From assembly GCF_001690985.1 (NCBI RefSeq), contig NZ_MAJS01000079.1, positions 620,001-684,000 of the forward strand: 64,000 bases of DNA. The letters run 5' to 3'. This document shows, piece after piece, positions 43,855 to 53,344 of the stretch. The DNA is from Aliivibrio sp. 1S175 (GTDB taxonomy: Bacteria > Pseudomonadota > Gammaproteobacteria > Enterobacterales > Vibrionaceae). Every line of letters begins with the position of its first letter. Position 1 is the first letter of the stretch. The notes under the pieces were generated by a model. It was not told the origin of the DNA and did no database searches. It saw nothing but the letters and a program-made list of their open reading frames with translations. Made by a program: the position numbers and the translations under genes.

Positions 43855-43950
43855 CTAGTTACTGTTCATTGCTTTACGGATACAGAAGGCTGCGCCTCCC
43901 CAAGTGATCCCTAAGCCAAGAACCATCATAATGATTGCACCAGTTGTCAT
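43855..43950 (-). CDS. MetS-like small subunit of an NSS transporter (31 residues)
   Basis: ATG at 43950 to TAG at 43855. GGAGG lies 6 bases upstream, inside the end of the transporter gene, whose stop is adjacent, so the two are translationally coupled. The product MTTGAIIMMVLGLGITWGGA... is a single membrane segment with a short basic tail, the pattern of MetS-like small subunits encoded after neurotransmitter:sodium symporters (studied in Corynebacterium MetPS). It is inferred to be needed for transporter function. Confidence 0.85.
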   Translation of the reverse strand: MTTGAIIMMVLGLGITWGGAAFCIRKAMNSN

Positions 43951-43951
43951 A

Positions 43952-45418
43952 TTAAGCCTCCTTGCTTGATTTATTAATTACGATACCAACCACTAACATC
44001 GCGGCAATAAGACCCCAACCAAGTAGCAGTAAATCAGATTGAGCGTATCCGCCGTAGCCATCAGTTAAGGTGTTAACAATATTTGTACCCAATATAACGA
44101 CTAGGAATACCGGACTTACGAAACGTAAGCAGATTTCAAACCATTTGCCGACAGTAAATTCAGATATCTTATTTACGTGTGAGCGAATGTCTGCAAGTTT
44201 CACTAACCAACCCATGATAAACAGTTCAATTAGACAGCTAGCAAGTAGAGCAATGTTATTAATGAAGTAGTCCACTAAATCAAGCAGCAATAGACCGCCA
44301 TTGGTTGCGAACGCCATTGAAACCACTAAACCAACACTACAAACAACAGACGCTGCTTTTTTACGTGACCAATTTAACTTATCAATGAAGGCTGAGGTTA
44401 CCGCTTCAATAATTGAAATGTGAGAACTTAATCCCGCAACAACTAAAGCAAAGAAAAATAAAGGGCCAAGAATATAAGGGGCTGGTAGTAAGTTAATTGC
44501 CGCCGGAATAGTAACAAAAGCAAGGCCAACACCAGCGCTCACGACTTCAGTTAATGGCTTACTTTGTTCATGTGCCATGTTACCTAAGATAGAAAAGATA
44601 AGAATACCAGCGATAATTGAGAAACCACAGTTAATCAGTACCGTCATAAAGGCATTATTATTTATGTCTGATTTTTCAGGCAGGTAGCTTGAGTAAGCTA
44701 GCATGATTGCAAAACCCACACTTAACGTAAAGAAGATTTGCCCATAAGCAGCAGACCATACTTTTGGATCTGTGATTTTGCTAAAATCTGGTTGGAATAG
44801 GTAGTTAAGACCGTCTAATGCGCCAGGTAAGAAAATCATTCGACCAATAAGAGCGATAACCATGATGAATAGTAAAGGCATCATTATTTTACTTGCACGT
44901 TCGATACCACGTTTCACGCCACCAAAAATAGCGGCAAAAGTAATAGCCCAAGCAATAACCATTGGAATTGCGATATGCCATTGAATGCTACCTAGTTTTG
45001 TTGGTGAGTTGTCACCCAACTTTAGATATTCGCTAAAGAAATACGCGTTAGTATCCTGGCCCCAACTTTGAGAAAAAGACATACTGAAGTAAGAGATAGC
45101 CCAACCAATAACGGCAACGTAATAGACTGCAATCACTGCGGCGATTAATACTTGAAACCAACCAAGCCATTCGTATTTTTGATTTAGTTTCGCAAATGTT
45201 CGTGGCGCAGAGCCTCTGAACTTATGACCCATGCCAAATTCCATGATCATAAATGGAATACCAGCAGTTAACATTGCGAAAAGATAAGGAATGAAAAAGG
45301 CACCGCCACCATTTTCATACGCCATGTATGGAAAGCGCCATATATTACCTAGACCGATAGCAGATCCTACTGCTGCAAGAATAAATCCCGCACGAGATCC
45401 CCATTGTTCACGCTTCAT
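43952..45418 (-). CDS. Sodium-dependent transporter, NSS/SNF family
   Basis: A 488-residue membrane protein with about 11-12 transmembrane segments. The N-terminal WGSRAGFILAAVGSAIGLGNIWRFPY is the NSS sodium/substrate-binding signature shared with LeuT. The associated MetS-like gene suggests methionine/alanine-type amino-acid uptake, but the substrate is not shown by the sequence. The frame is open 18 codons further upstream; AAGGAG six bases before the ATG at 45418 decides the start. Confidence 0.92.
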   Translation of the reverse strand: MKREQWGSRAGFILAAVGSAIGLGNIWRFPYMAYENGGGAFFIPYLFAMLTAGIPFMIMEFGMGHKFRGSAPRTFAKLNQKYEWLGWFQVLIAAVIAVYYVAVIGWAISYFSMSFSQSWGQDTNAYFFSEYLKLGDNSPTKLGSIQWHIAIPMVIAWAITFAAIFGGVKRGIERASKIMMPLLFIMVIALIGRMIFLPGALDGLNYLFQPDFSKITDPKVWSAAYGQIFFTLSVGFAIMLAYSSYLPEKSDINNNAFMTVLINCGFSIIAGILIFSILGNMAHEQSKPLTEVVSAGVGLAFVTIPAAINLLPAPYILGPLFFFALVVAGLSSHISIIEAVTSAFIDKLNWSRKKAASVVCSVGLVVSMAFATNGGLLLLDLVDYFINNIALLASCLIELFIMGWLVKLADIRSHVNKISEFTVGKWFEICLRFVSPVFLVVILGTNIVNTLTDGYGGYAQSDLLLLGWGLIAAMLVVGIVINKSSKEA

Positions 45419-45773
45419 AAAATACTCCTTTAAAAAACTTTTCCCTGAGAATTGAAGTTTGTTTAGTATCATTCTCTATTTAAATTGAAATTAATTTGCT
45501 CAAACTAGAGGTATTAGCTAAGCATTACAGCCAGATTACCTATTTATAATTGTTAAGGCAATATTACATAAAGGTAGTTAAATGTAGCGTTGTTAGGGTT
45601 TTATTCTGTTTTTTTGTTTTAACTAGGGGGGAGGTATTGATAGGATTGGCTTATTAGGTGGATAGCTTTGTTGAAATAAGGTTAATTAAATGATTGTGTT
45701 TTTTATAAATAATTCCAATTGATGAGAAAATAAACACTTCAATTGGAATTATTTGAATATAAAAGAAGGGGAG
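45419..45773. other. Intergenic region upstream of the NSS transporter (355 bp)
   Basis: AT-rich. It holds the promoter region of the leftward transporter unit and, at 45707-45754, a large perfect inverted repeat downstream of the outer-membrane protein gene. No open frame with a ribosome-binding site is seen. Confidence 0.5.
45707..45754. repeat. Perfect 16-bp inverted repeat with 16-base spacer
   Basis: AAATAATTCCAATTGA (45707-45722) is the exact reverse complement of TCAATTGGAATTATTT (45739-45754). It lies 20 bases past the stop of the outer-membrane protein gene. It may terminate that gene's transcript, although no separate T run follows, or be a remnant of a palindromic repeat. Confidence 0.7.
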
Positions 45774-46355
45774 TTAAAAGCTAAAGCGTAATCCAAGATT
45801 GGCTTGAACTTGATTTACCCAACTACTTTCATAGCGGATAACACAACGATTTTGCGTTGGATTCGACACACAAGAACTATCTATATCACTATCAACAGCG
45901 GTTCCTAGCCAACGAGCTTCAAACTGTAAGGCTAAGTTATCGGTAAAGTGATATTGAAGACCAGTAAAAGCACCTGCTGAAAAATTGATATTTTCATCAC
46001 TCCAGTCTACGTCGGTATAGGTTGCACCAATACTTAGACCAAAGAAAGAACTAAGACGTGTCGTTAGTGGGTAATCTAGAGCACTTTGAAAGTGCAAATA
46101 ATCAAAGCGAGACTTGTTACCCAATGTTTTCACTTCACTACTTTGAGTACTGTAAAATAAACCAATGCGACCAGCATCAAAATCTGTTTCTAGGGCAATA
46201 GATAATGCGCTGTTGTTTTTTATTTTAAAAGTATCTCCATTTTGGTCTTCAACTTCACCACCAGCGGCAATGCCTATAACTGGGGTTATATGAAATTGAG
46301 CAAGAGCTGGGAATGAGGCTGTTGCTATTAGGGCGAGTAGTGCTATCCGTTTCAT
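45774..46355 (-). CDS. Outer-membrane beta-barrel protein
   Basis: 193 residues: a signal peptide (MKRIALLALIATASFPALA, cleavage after ALA-19), then alternating beta strands (GLQYHF, ALQFEARWLG, QANLGLRFSF). The chain ends in phenylalanine, the usual BAM recognition signal, and an eight-stranded OmpW/OmpA-like barrel is plausible. It contains one cysteine pair in a late loop (SSCVSNPTQNRC) that may form a disulfide. No specific family is recognised. AGGAG is 6 bases upstream. Confidence 0.82.
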   Translation of the reverse strand: MKRIALLALIATASFPALAQFHITPVIGIAAGGEVEDQNGDTFKIKNNSALSIALETDFDAGRIGLFYSTQSSEVKTLGNKSRFDYLHFQSALDYPLTTRLSSFFGLSIGATYTDVDWSDENINFSAGAFTGLQYHFTDNLALQFEARWLGTAVDSDIDSSCVSNPTQNRCVIRYESSWVNQVQANLGLRFSF

Positions 46356-46457
46356 CTGAACTCCTAATTTTTGTGGTGTTATTTTGTACTCACGTAAACA
46401 TATTATGTAGACATTGTGATGTTAATACCAACTTGATAGGTTAGTTAACCTGATAAC

Positions 46458-46472
46458 TTGAAGACACTTCAA
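46458..46472. other. Short hairpin upstream of ynhF
   Basis: TTGAAG/CTTCAA around ACA, next to AGGTTAGTTAACCT at about 46437-46450. Both lie in the probable promoter or leader region of ynhF. Role unknown. Confidence 0.35.
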
Positions 46473-46514
46473 ATTACTGTTAAATTTTTGTTACTGATAA
46501 AGCAAGGAGTCGTT

Positions 46515-46604
46515 ATGGATAGTGATTTTAAGTTTGCGTTAATCACAACAATCGTTGTGTTTTCAGGACTGGCTTTTTTCGGAGTTTTAGTTCTAATGGC
46601 ATGA
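46515..46604 (+). CDS. ynhF: YnhF-family small membrane protein (29 residues)
   Basis: ATG at 46515 to TGA at 46604, with AAGGAG five to six bases upstream and a strong terminator 20 bases after the stop. The product MDSDFKFALITTIVVFSGLAF... is a single membrane helix that aligns along its length with E. coli YnhF (29 residues, starting M-S-TDLKFSLVTTIIV, from memory). YnhF is a stress-associated inner-membrane miniprotein of unknown function. The conserved polar start and TTI core make chance unlikely. Confidence 0.85.
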   Translation: MDSDFKFALITTIVVFSGLAFFGVLVLMA

Positions 46605-46621
46605 AATCAGGATGATAGATA

Positions 46622-46661
46622 TGAAAAGAGCAATCAAATTATTTTGATTGCTCTTTTTTGT
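46622..46661. terminator. Bidirectional terminator between ynhF and relV
   Basis: AAAGAGCAATCAAA and TTTGATTGCTCTTT arms with a short loop, T runs on both sides, abutting the relV stop codon. Confidence 0.85.
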
Positions 46662-47432
46662 TTAGGCTTGTGCTTTAGTGGGTAGATAACTTTCCCATGC
46701 ATCTGAATATAGAGATTGAGATAAGCTTCTTAGCTTATTCATTCGTGCATTTTCAAACTGAGTTGATTCTCGATTATCAACTAAAGCTAAACGTTCAATA
46801 CTTTGAATTTCTTCATAAAGTTTATGTTCAGCGCCATTTTTAACCATCGCGATGTCTTTCAAGTGCAGTTGTATTTCGGCAACTAACTTTGTTTTTGGTA
46901 ATTCAACCAATAATTTAATATCTCGATAGCCTGATTTTGCTGGCTGAGCGAAACGGTTGGTAACGCTAAGTACCGTCGTTTCTCTATTTATAGATTCGTA
47001 AGCAGTAATTAAATCAGGAATAGAATCGGCAACAACGGTTGCTCTTGCTATATCTGTTAATTTATTTACTTGACCATTGAGTTCTTGCTCAATTTTCAAT
47101 AATGCACGTTCTGAGCTTTTTACACCCGCAAATTGAGGTTGAGCATTTGAAATTAATGCGGTCTCTTTGCAGATATTTTCTAATTCTCTTTGAGCCTGGT
47201 GGGCTTTGGAGTTCAAAATGTCAAAATCATCATAAGGCTGGTGTGAGAAGTGGTTCCAACTTTGAATTGAAAGTAGGCCATTTAGACTATGAAGGACATG
47301 TTGGTGATCGATTTCTGATTGGTTTGCTTCTTGATAATCAGGTTCAATAAACTCAATTAATGAGGAAGCTTGTGCTTGAGGTCGTCCAAAAACAAGGACC
47401 ATTAAGACGGCGGCACGGGCAAACTTTTTCAT
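46662..47432 (-). CDS. relV: RelV-like small alarmone (ppGpp) synthetase with N-terminal signal-like sequence
   Basis: 256 residues with a RelA/SpoT synthetase domain (about 75-215) and no hydrolase, TGS or ACT domain. The canonical blocks are GVKSSERALLKIEQ (ATP-binding K105), LTDIARATVV (metal D127, R130), FAQPAKSGYRDIKLLVEL (stacking Y169) and LVAEIQLH (catalytic E186), then AEHKLYEEI. Vibrio cholerae RelV has the same length, and residues reported essential there (K107, D129, R132, E188, from memory) correspond with an offset of two. Residues 1-22 look like a Sec signal (KK..R, AAVLMVLVFG, cleavage site AQA/SS), which is unexpected for an ATP/GTP-using enzyme. AAGGA is 7 bases upstream of the ATG. 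Confidence 0.85.
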   Translation of the reverse strand: MKKFARAAVLMVLVFGRPQAQASSLIEFIEPDYQEANQSEIDHQHVLHSLNGLLSIQSWNHFSHQPYDDFDILNSKAHQAQRELENICKETALISNAQPQFAGVKSSERALLKIEQELNGQVNKLTDIARATVVADSIPDLITAYESINRETTVLSVTNRFAQPAKSGYRDIKLLVELPKTKLVAEIQLHLKDIAMVKNGAEHKLYEEIQSIERLALVDNRESTQFENARMNKLRSLSQSLYSDAWESYLPTKAQA

Positions 47433-47790
47433 TCTTTTTCCTTAGCAAGATAGAAAGAAATAGCAACTAAGTAGACTGTATCTTAGCAACACCTACTACA
47501 TAAATATGGGCACACTTAGCAGATTCAAGAGGTGAAAATTATCATTGTTTTGGTTTGAGTTAAGCATCACATAATTACAATTCTTGACGTTAAGTTAAGG
47601 TCAATTTTTGAACTTTTTCTCTTTGAAATTGAAAGCAATTGTAACAAGAAAAATTTTAATTAAATGAAGAGATGAAATAGATAATAGTTCACAGTGCCTT
47701 TTTACTCACAAAGCCTGTTATTTAGCGGGTAAATGTGTAAAATCGAATCTTCTTTTTTATACCGAAATTTAGAGTACAAGTAGGTTATCT
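47433..47790. other. Divergent relV-tyrS intergenic region (358 bp)
   Basis: Must contain promoters for relV (left) and tyrS (right). It is very AT-rich. I see no T-box, no hairpin with a T run, and no small gene with a ribosome-binding site. Confidence 0.45.
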
Positions 47791-49071
47791 ATGACAGCAA
47801 CAAATGAATTATTGCAGGATTTAAAAGCTCGTGGGCTTATTGCACAGTGCACAGCAGACGAAGAATTAGCTGAGCACCTTTCAACTGACTGTCGTACTCT
47901 CTATTGCGGTTTCGATCCGACAGCAGACAGCCTACACATTGGTAGCCTTGTACCTCTATTGGTACTTAAGCGTTTTCAACAAGCGGGTCACAAGCCATTA
48001 GCGCTTGTTGGTGGAGCAACGGGCCTGATTGGTGATCCAAGCTTTAAAGCCGCTGAGCGTCAATTAAATACATCTGATGTTGTTGGTGATTGGGTTAATA
48101 AAATCCGCACTCAAGTTTCTGCTTTTGTTGAGTTTACAGAAGAGAAAAATGGCGCAGAAGTTGTGAATAACTTAGATTGGATTGGTGAAATCAATGTCAT
48201 CGAATTCATGCGTGATATCGGTAAACATTTCAGCGTAAATGCGATGATCCAAAAAGAATCAGTAAAACAGCGTATCGACCGTGAAGGTTCTGGTATTTCA
48301 TTTACTGAATTCAGCTACATGCTACTTCAATCGTATGACTTTGCTGCGCTAAATAAAGCAAAAGAATGTACGCTTCAAATCGGTGGTTCTGATCAGTGGG
48401 GCAATATCACTGGCGGTATCGATCTGACTCGTCGTATGAATCGTAATAAAGTATTTGGCCTAACGTTACCGTTAGTAACTAAATCTGATGGTACTAAATT
48501 TGGTAAAACTGAATCAGGTACGATTTGGTTAGACCCAAGCAAAACATCTCCATACGCATTCTACCAATTCTGGTTGGGCACTGCGGATGCGGACGTATAT
48601 GACTTCCTACGTTTCTTCACTTTCTTATCTGTTGATGAGATTGCTGCAATTGAAGAGAGCGATAAGAGTGTTCAAGGTCGTCCTGCTGGCCAAGGTATTC
48701 TTGCTAAAGAAGTGACTCGCTTAGTTCATGGTGAAGAGGGCTTAGCGTCTTCTGAGCGTATTACTGACGCATTGTTCTCTGGTGATTTAGCTTCTCTAAC
48801 AGAAACTGACTTAGCACAATTAGCACAAGATGGTCTACCAACGACTGAGCTTGACGCTTCTGAGCAAACTATCGTAGAAGTACTTACTCAATCTGAATTA
48901 GCAAAATCAAACAAGATGGCGCGTGAATTTATTGGTAATGGTGCAGTTTCAGTGAATGGCGAAAAAATCGCTGATGCTGAAGTGATTCTGAAAAAAGAAG
49001 ACGCATTATTTGGTAAATACAGTGTAATTAAACGTGGTAAAAAACTGTTTAACTTATACATCTGGAAATAA
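47791..49071 (+). CDS. tyrS: Tyrosyl-tRNA synthetase
   Basis: A 426-residue class I synthetase closely related along its length to E. coli TyrS (424). [12 protein letters not shown] (HIGH-type motif 49-52) and KFGKT (KMSKS-type, near 236) are both intact. [11 protein letters not shown] binds tyrosine. The C-terminal 65 residues are an S4-like domain. It is monocistronic with a strong terminator. Vibrios often carry two tyrosyl-tRNA synthetases; this is the E. coli-like one. Confidence 0.96.
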   Translation: MTATNELLQDLKARGLIAQCTADEELAEHLSTDCRTLYCGFDPTADSLHIGSLVPLLVLKRFQQAGHKPLALVGGATGLIGDPSFKAAERQLNTSDVVGDWVNKIRTQVSAFVEFTEEKNGAEVVNNLDWIGEINVIEFMRDIGKHFSVNAMIQKESVKQRIDREGSGISFTEFSYMLLQSYDFAALNKAKECTLQIGGSDQWGNITGGIDLTRRMNRNKVFGLTLPLVTKSDGTKFGKTESGTIWLDPSKTSPYAFYQFWLGTADADVYDFLRFFTFLSVDEIAAIEESDKSVQGRPAGQGILAKEVTRLVHGEEGLASSERITDALFSGDLASLTETDLAQLAQDGLPTTELDASEQTIVEVLTQSELAKSNKMAREFIGNGAVSVNGEKIADAEVILKKEDALFGKYSVIKRGKKLFNLYIWK

Positions 49072-49137
49072 TATTCGCTTCTGTTGATGAGGGATTTGTC
49101 TCTCATTAATGGGGTATAAATTATTTATTGTTCAGAT

Positions 49138-49173
49138 AATAAAAAAGCGAACCTTACGGTTCGCTTTTTTATG
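49138..49173. terminator. Terminator between convergent tyrS and ygiQ
   Basis: AAGCGAACC/GGTTCGCTT stem with a TTAC loop and T runs on both strands. Confidence 0.85.
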
Positions 49174-49221
49174 CTTGTTAATTTTTCTATTTAAGAAAAC
49201 GTCTTTAATTAAGAAAAGTCA

Positions 49222-51633
49222 TTAACGATGTTTTGGTTTATTACGTTTTGGTGCTGAACCGCTTGGTTTATTACCCGCCGGTTTATTTGCGCCAGGCTTT
49301 CCATTATTGCTTGGTTTGCCAGTACCGTTGCCACTTGGTTTATTATTCGAATAACCATTACGAACGCCATTCTTCTGTCCGCTTGATGCCGGTTTATCTG
49401 CCCCCGTATTTCCGGTAGGCTTTCCACCATTACCACTACGGCTTTGACCTTGAGAGTTAGGCTTTCCGTTGCGATTATTTTTATTTTGACCGTCACGGTT
49501 ATTACTCGTGCGTGGATCTCCGTCAAACTGTGCTTGTGTGTGCTTAGTTGCAAAGCGTTTAGCACCGTGACGACCGGTTTGGCGGCGTTCAGCCGGTGTT
49601 TGTGCATCAATGTCATGCTCAGGTACTAAACAGTGTGGTTTATCACCAATAAGGTGTTTTTTGCCCATATCTGTTAGTGCTTCACGGATCATTTTCCAGT
49701 TTTTAGGATCGTGATAACGCAATAAGCCTTTATGCAAGCGACGTTGGCGATCACCTTTCGCAACGGTCACATCTTCACGCTTTTTATATTTCACGCGTTT
49801 CAGTGGGTTTGTTTCTGAGTAATACATTGAGGTTGCATTACACATTGGAGATGGGTAGAAGTTCTGAACCTGATCACACTCAAGGTTGTTCTTCTTCAGC
49901 CACATCGCTAAGTTCAGCATATCTTCATCTTCTGTGCCCGGATGAGCAGAGATAAAGTAAGGGATAAGGTATTGTTTTTTACCAGCTTCTTGGCTGTACT
50001 TTTCAAACATAGATTTGAAGCGATCGTACGTTCCCATACCCGGCTTCATCATTAAATCTAATGGGCCTTTTTCGGTATGCTCAGGTGCAATCTTCAAATA
50101 GCCGCCAACGTGGTGGGTGACTAACTCACGTACGTATTCTGGAGACTCAATTGCTAAATCGTAACGAACACCAGAAGCAATTAATACTTTCTTCACGCCT
50201 TTTACTTTGCGCGCTTCACGGTACAAATCAATCGTATGTACGTGATCGGTATTTAACTTGTCACAGATCTTAGGGAAGACACAAGAAGGTCGACGACAGG
50301 TTGCTTCCGCTTTAGGAATAGAACAGCCTAAGCGATACATGTTTGCTGTTGGGCCACCAAGATCTGAGATTGTGCCAGTAAAACCAGGAACTTTGTCACG
50401 AATTTCTTCTAATTCATTAAGAATTGATTTTTTAGAACGGTTTTGAATAATACGACCTTCGTGTTCTGTAATACTACAGAATGAACAACCACCAAAACAA
50501 CCACGCATAATGTTGACTGATGTTTTAATCATTTCATACGCAGGGATTTTTGCTTTTCCATACATAGGGTGTGGTACGCGTGCGTAAGGCAGGTCAAACA
50601 CAAAATCCATCTCTTCTGTTGTGAGAGGGATTGGTGCTTGATTTACCCATAGCTCACGATCACCGTGACGTTGAATTAATGCACGACCAGAATAAGGGTT
50701 GGTTTCTAAATGCATAATACGGCTAGCGTGAGCATAAAGAATACGGTCGCTATTTAGTTTTTCAAACGGTGGAATGCGAATTGCTGTTGTTTTTGAATCA
50801 TGACGAGAAGCCGTTACTGTAATAACTTGCGGTTGTTCTTCTTTTGCTTCTGTTTTATTCGTTTCGCACTGTTCTTCTGTTGCGTATGGATTGATAGGCA
50901 CAAAAGCAGCTTTACCTGGTTTCTCAATACGAGAAGAATCAATGATTTTAAAGCCTTCTGGTTCAGCGGGTAGATTTACCGCCGTACCACGAATATTGGT
51001 CATTGTTTTAACATCTTCGCCACTAGCAAGGCGATGAGCCACCTCAACTAAAGCACGTTCAGCATTACCAAACAGAAGAATATCACCTTTGGCATCAAAC
51101 AATACTGAGCGACGAACTTTATCAGACCAGTAATCGTAATGAGCTAAACGGCGTAGACTTGCTTCAATGCCACCTAAAACAATAGGCGTATCTTTAAACG
51201 CTTCACGACAGCGTTGAGAATATACCAGTACTGCACGGTCAGGACGCTTACCACCCTCATTATTTGGGGTATAAGCATCATCATGACGAAGTTTTCTATC
51301 TGAGGTATAACGGTTGATCATTGAATCCATGTTACCCGCAGTGATACCAAAGAATAAATTTGGTTGACCAAGAGCCATGAACTCGTCTTTGTTGTCCCAT
51401 TTTGGCTGAGCAATGATACCAACGCGGAAGCCTTGTGCTTCTAGCAAACGTCCGATGATCGCCATACCAAAACTTGGGTGATCCACGTACGCATCCCCAG
51501 TTACAATGATAATGTCGCAGCTATCCCAACCAAGTTGGTCCATTTCTTTACGAGAAGTAGGAAAGAAAGGGGCTGTTCCATAGCATTCTGCCCAGAATTT
51601 CGGGTATTCGTTTATTGGAGTTACGTTGTGCAT
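49222..51633 (-). CDS. ygiQ: YgiQ-family radical SAM protein
   Basis: 803 residues. The N-terminal region ([30 protein letters not shown]) is a B12-binding-like domain, followed by the radical SAM core with CFGGCSFC (about 383-390), the three-cysteine cluster motif. A DUF3362-like C-terminal part with [21 protein letters not shown] follows. The last about 110 residues are low-complexity Gly/Asn/Lys/Pro repeats ([14 protein letters not shown]), longer than typical and probably disordered. The enzyme's reaction is unknown. It is a single-gene unit. Confidence 0.93.
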   Translation of the reverse strand: MHNVTPINEYPKFWAECYGTAPFFPTSRKEMDQLGWDSCDIIIVTGDAYVDHPSFGMAIIGRLLEAQGFRVGIIAQPKWDNKDEFMALGQPNLFFGITAGNMDSMINRYTSDRKLRHDDAYTPNNEGGKRPDRAVLVYSQRCREAFKDTPIVLGGIEASLRRLAHYDYWSDKVRRSVLFDAKGDILLFGNAERALVEVAHRLASGEDVKTMTNIRGTAVNLPAEPEGFKIIDSSRIEKPGKAAFVPINPYATEEQCETNKTEAKEEQPQVITVTASRHDSKTTAIRIPPFEKLNSDRILYAHASRIMHLETNPYSGRALIQRHGDRELWVNQAPIPLTTEEMDFVFDLPYARVPHPMYGKAKIPAYEMIKTSVNIMRGCFGGCSFCSITEHEGRIIQNRSKKSILNELEEIRDKVPGFTGTISDLGGPTANMYRLGCSIPKAEATCRRPSCVFPKICDKLNTDHVHTIDLYREARKVKGVKKVLIASGVRYDLAIESPEYVRELVTHHVGGYLKIAPEHTEKGPLDLMMKPGMGTYDRFKSMFEKYSQEAGKKQYLIPYFISAHPGTEDEDMLNLAMWLKKNNLECDQVQNFYPSPMCNATSMYYSETNPLKRVKYKKREDVTVAKGDRQRRLHKGLLRYHDPKNWKMIREALTDMGKKHLIGDKPHCLVPEHDIDAQTPAERRQTGRHGAKRFATKHTQAQFDGDPRTSNNRDGQNKNNRNGKPNSQGQSRSGNGGKPTGNTGADKPASSGQKNGVRNGYSNNKPSGNGTGKPSNNGKPGANKPAGNKPSGSAPKRNKPKHR

Positions 51634-51976
51634 TAGTTCACCTCAGAATTTGGAGGCCGAATTATACCGATTTGAGAGAAGATTAACCAGAAAAGAAAGG
51701 CCCTACTCTGAGTAGGATAAATAATGACTGTTTTAGGTTATAAAAATAGGCGATATAAATAAGCAATTGAGGTGGCAGAAAGGAAGAGTAAAAAAATTAT
51801 GGTTGTTTGCTTAATCATTATAAAACTAGGCCTGTTTATTTAATATTTATTGATTCGATAAATATATATTTTTATTAACAAGATTAAGTGAGCAGATTGT
51901 AAATTCTTTGCAAGTAACTTGCCTATTTAAATAAAAACGCCAACGGTTTATGCCGTTGGCGTTTGCATACTAGTAA
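51634..51976. other. Intergenic region between ygiQ and dcuC (343 bp)
   Basis: Contains the ygiQ promoter side (with a small CCTACTC/GAGTAGG inverted repeat at 51702-51716) and the dcuC terminator on the right. A 26-codon open frame at 51738-51818 (minus) lacks a ribosome-binding site and is not called. Confidence 0.45.
51932..51968 (-). terminator. dcuC terminator
   Basis: ACGCCAACGG/CCGTTGGCGT stem with a T run on the minus strand. Confidence 0.85.
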
Positions 51977-53344
51977 TTAGGAATACATTGGAACTAATAC
52001 CATCGTCCCCACAATTACTGTGATTAGGCCACAGATAACAGGAACAGACGTACGTTTAACAACTTCAAATGGACTGATTTTAGCCATACCAGATGTCGCA
52101 ACGATAACACCAGATACTGGAGAAATTGTACGACCAAGGTTAGATGCTTGAAGCATTGGAATGATTAAGAATGCAGGGCTTAAACCCATTTTTTCAGCAA
52201 GTTGCGGAGCAAGCTCAACAAATGCATAGAACGGCGCGTTACCAGAACCTGTTGCAATCGCTGCGGCTACTGTTAGACCTGTAAGAAGAAGCATTAAGGC
52301 AACACCACCAGCCCCCGCTTTATCAGCTAGGTGTAAAAGGTTATCTATTGCACCAACAGACATTAGACCTTGTGCGAATACACCAGCAGCAACCAATAGC
52401 ATGACTACGCCTTTAAACGCATCAGCCATACCTTCGTAGCACGATTCTAAATCTTCCAGTGTTGCTCTGCCGTCTAGTTTATTAGTAATAAAGTTAATTA
52501 CCGCACCAATGAAGATTGAAGCAACAACGATAGTATAGATATCTAAAGATAAGCCGGGGATAGTTTCGCCATTAAAGACAAAAACGCCGACGATTGGTAA
52601 GAAAGGTAAAATCGCATAGTAAGAAGGTGCGTTAACTTCCATTGCTGAAATATCAACTTTTTCCATTGGCGTATTTTCTTTCTTATCTAGATATTTATTC
52701 CAGAAGAAAGCGGCAGCAGCCATAACAATGATTGCACAGATAGAAACAGGTAATACCGTTTCAACAGCAAAACTGTGTAGAGGCATACCCGATTTTTCAG
52801 CGGCAACAATAACGTCACCAGAAGTAGGCGAAAGAATGATGGCTGCTGGAGATGCACAAACGGCAACTGCTGCAGGACGAGAGATGCCCATCGCTGTCAT
52901 CATTGGGAAAAGGGTAGCCATTAGCAGCACACCTAGGCCAGTAGCAGAGCTAACAGCAAGTGACATTAAACAAGCTACGATATAAGCCGCTACAAGTAAA
53001 ACGTAAGGTGATTTAATAAATGCTAGTGGTTTAGAAAATTGTTTAACAACCACATTGTTTGCGCCAATGTGAGTCATGTAAGAAGCAAAACCACAAAGTA
53101 GCATGATTTGCATCCCTAAGCCGCCCCCACGATATTGCAGCATGTATTTCACGTATTCTAGTGCATCTGTTAATAAGTTACCTGTTGCAGAAACTTTTGC
53201 AGGTAAAACAGTGTGACCTAATAAGCCAGCAATAATAAGTAGTGCTAAACCAGCAGTTAGTAGTACACCAGCTGCCTTGTATCCTTTTACGATAAAGTAA
53301 CCAACCAAAACGGTGATTACCAAACCAATCATTAACTCCAACAT
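51977..53344 (-). CDS. dcuC: Anaerobic C4-dicarboxylate transporter DcuC
   Basis: A 455-residue inner-membrane protein, about 12-14 hydrophobic segments, matching E. coli DcuC throughout: LCGFASYMTHIGANN, CLMSLAVSSATGLGVLLMATLFP, ATGSGNAPFYAFVE and MLQASNLGRTISPVSGV. DcuC exports succinate and exchanges C4-dicarboxylates during fermentation or fumarate respiration. An FNR-like site about 125 bases upstream would fit anaerobic induction. Confidence 0.94.
   Translation of the reverse strand: MLELMIGLVITVLVGYFIVKGYKAAGVLLTAGLALLIIAGLLGHTVLPAKVSATGNLLTDALEYVKYMLQYRGGGLGMQIMLLCGFASYMTHIGANNVVVKQFSKPLAFIKSPYVLLVAAYIVACLMSLAVSSATGLGVLLMATLFPMMTAMGISRPAAVAVCASPAAIILSPTSGDVIVAAEKSGMPLHSFAVETVLPVSICAIIVMAAAAFFWNKYLDKKENTPMEKVDISAMEVNAPSYYAILPFLPIVGVFVFNGETIPGLSLDIYTIVVASIFIGAVINFITNKLDGRATLEDLESCYEGMADAFKGVVMLLVAAGVFAQGLMSVGAIDNLLHLADKAGAGGVALMLLLTGLTVAAAIATGSGNAPFYAFVELAPQLAEKMGLSPAFLIIPMLQASNLGRTISPVSGVIVATSGMAKISPFEVVKRTSVPVICGLITVIVGTMVLVPMYS

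Noticed and set aside
47433-47790. T-box or tyrosine-responsive leader before tyrS
   Set aside because: No T-box sequence or terminator/antiterminator pair can be drawn.
49222-49560. Repetitive sequence at the ygiQ 3' end considered as a CRISPR or tandem repeat
   Set aside because: Units are irregular and in frame, giving a low-complexity protein tail, not spacers.
51738-51818. 26-codon hydrophobic frame on the minus strand between ygiQ and dcuC
   Set aside because: It would encode one membrane helix, but there is no Shine-Dalgarno and no terminator of its own.
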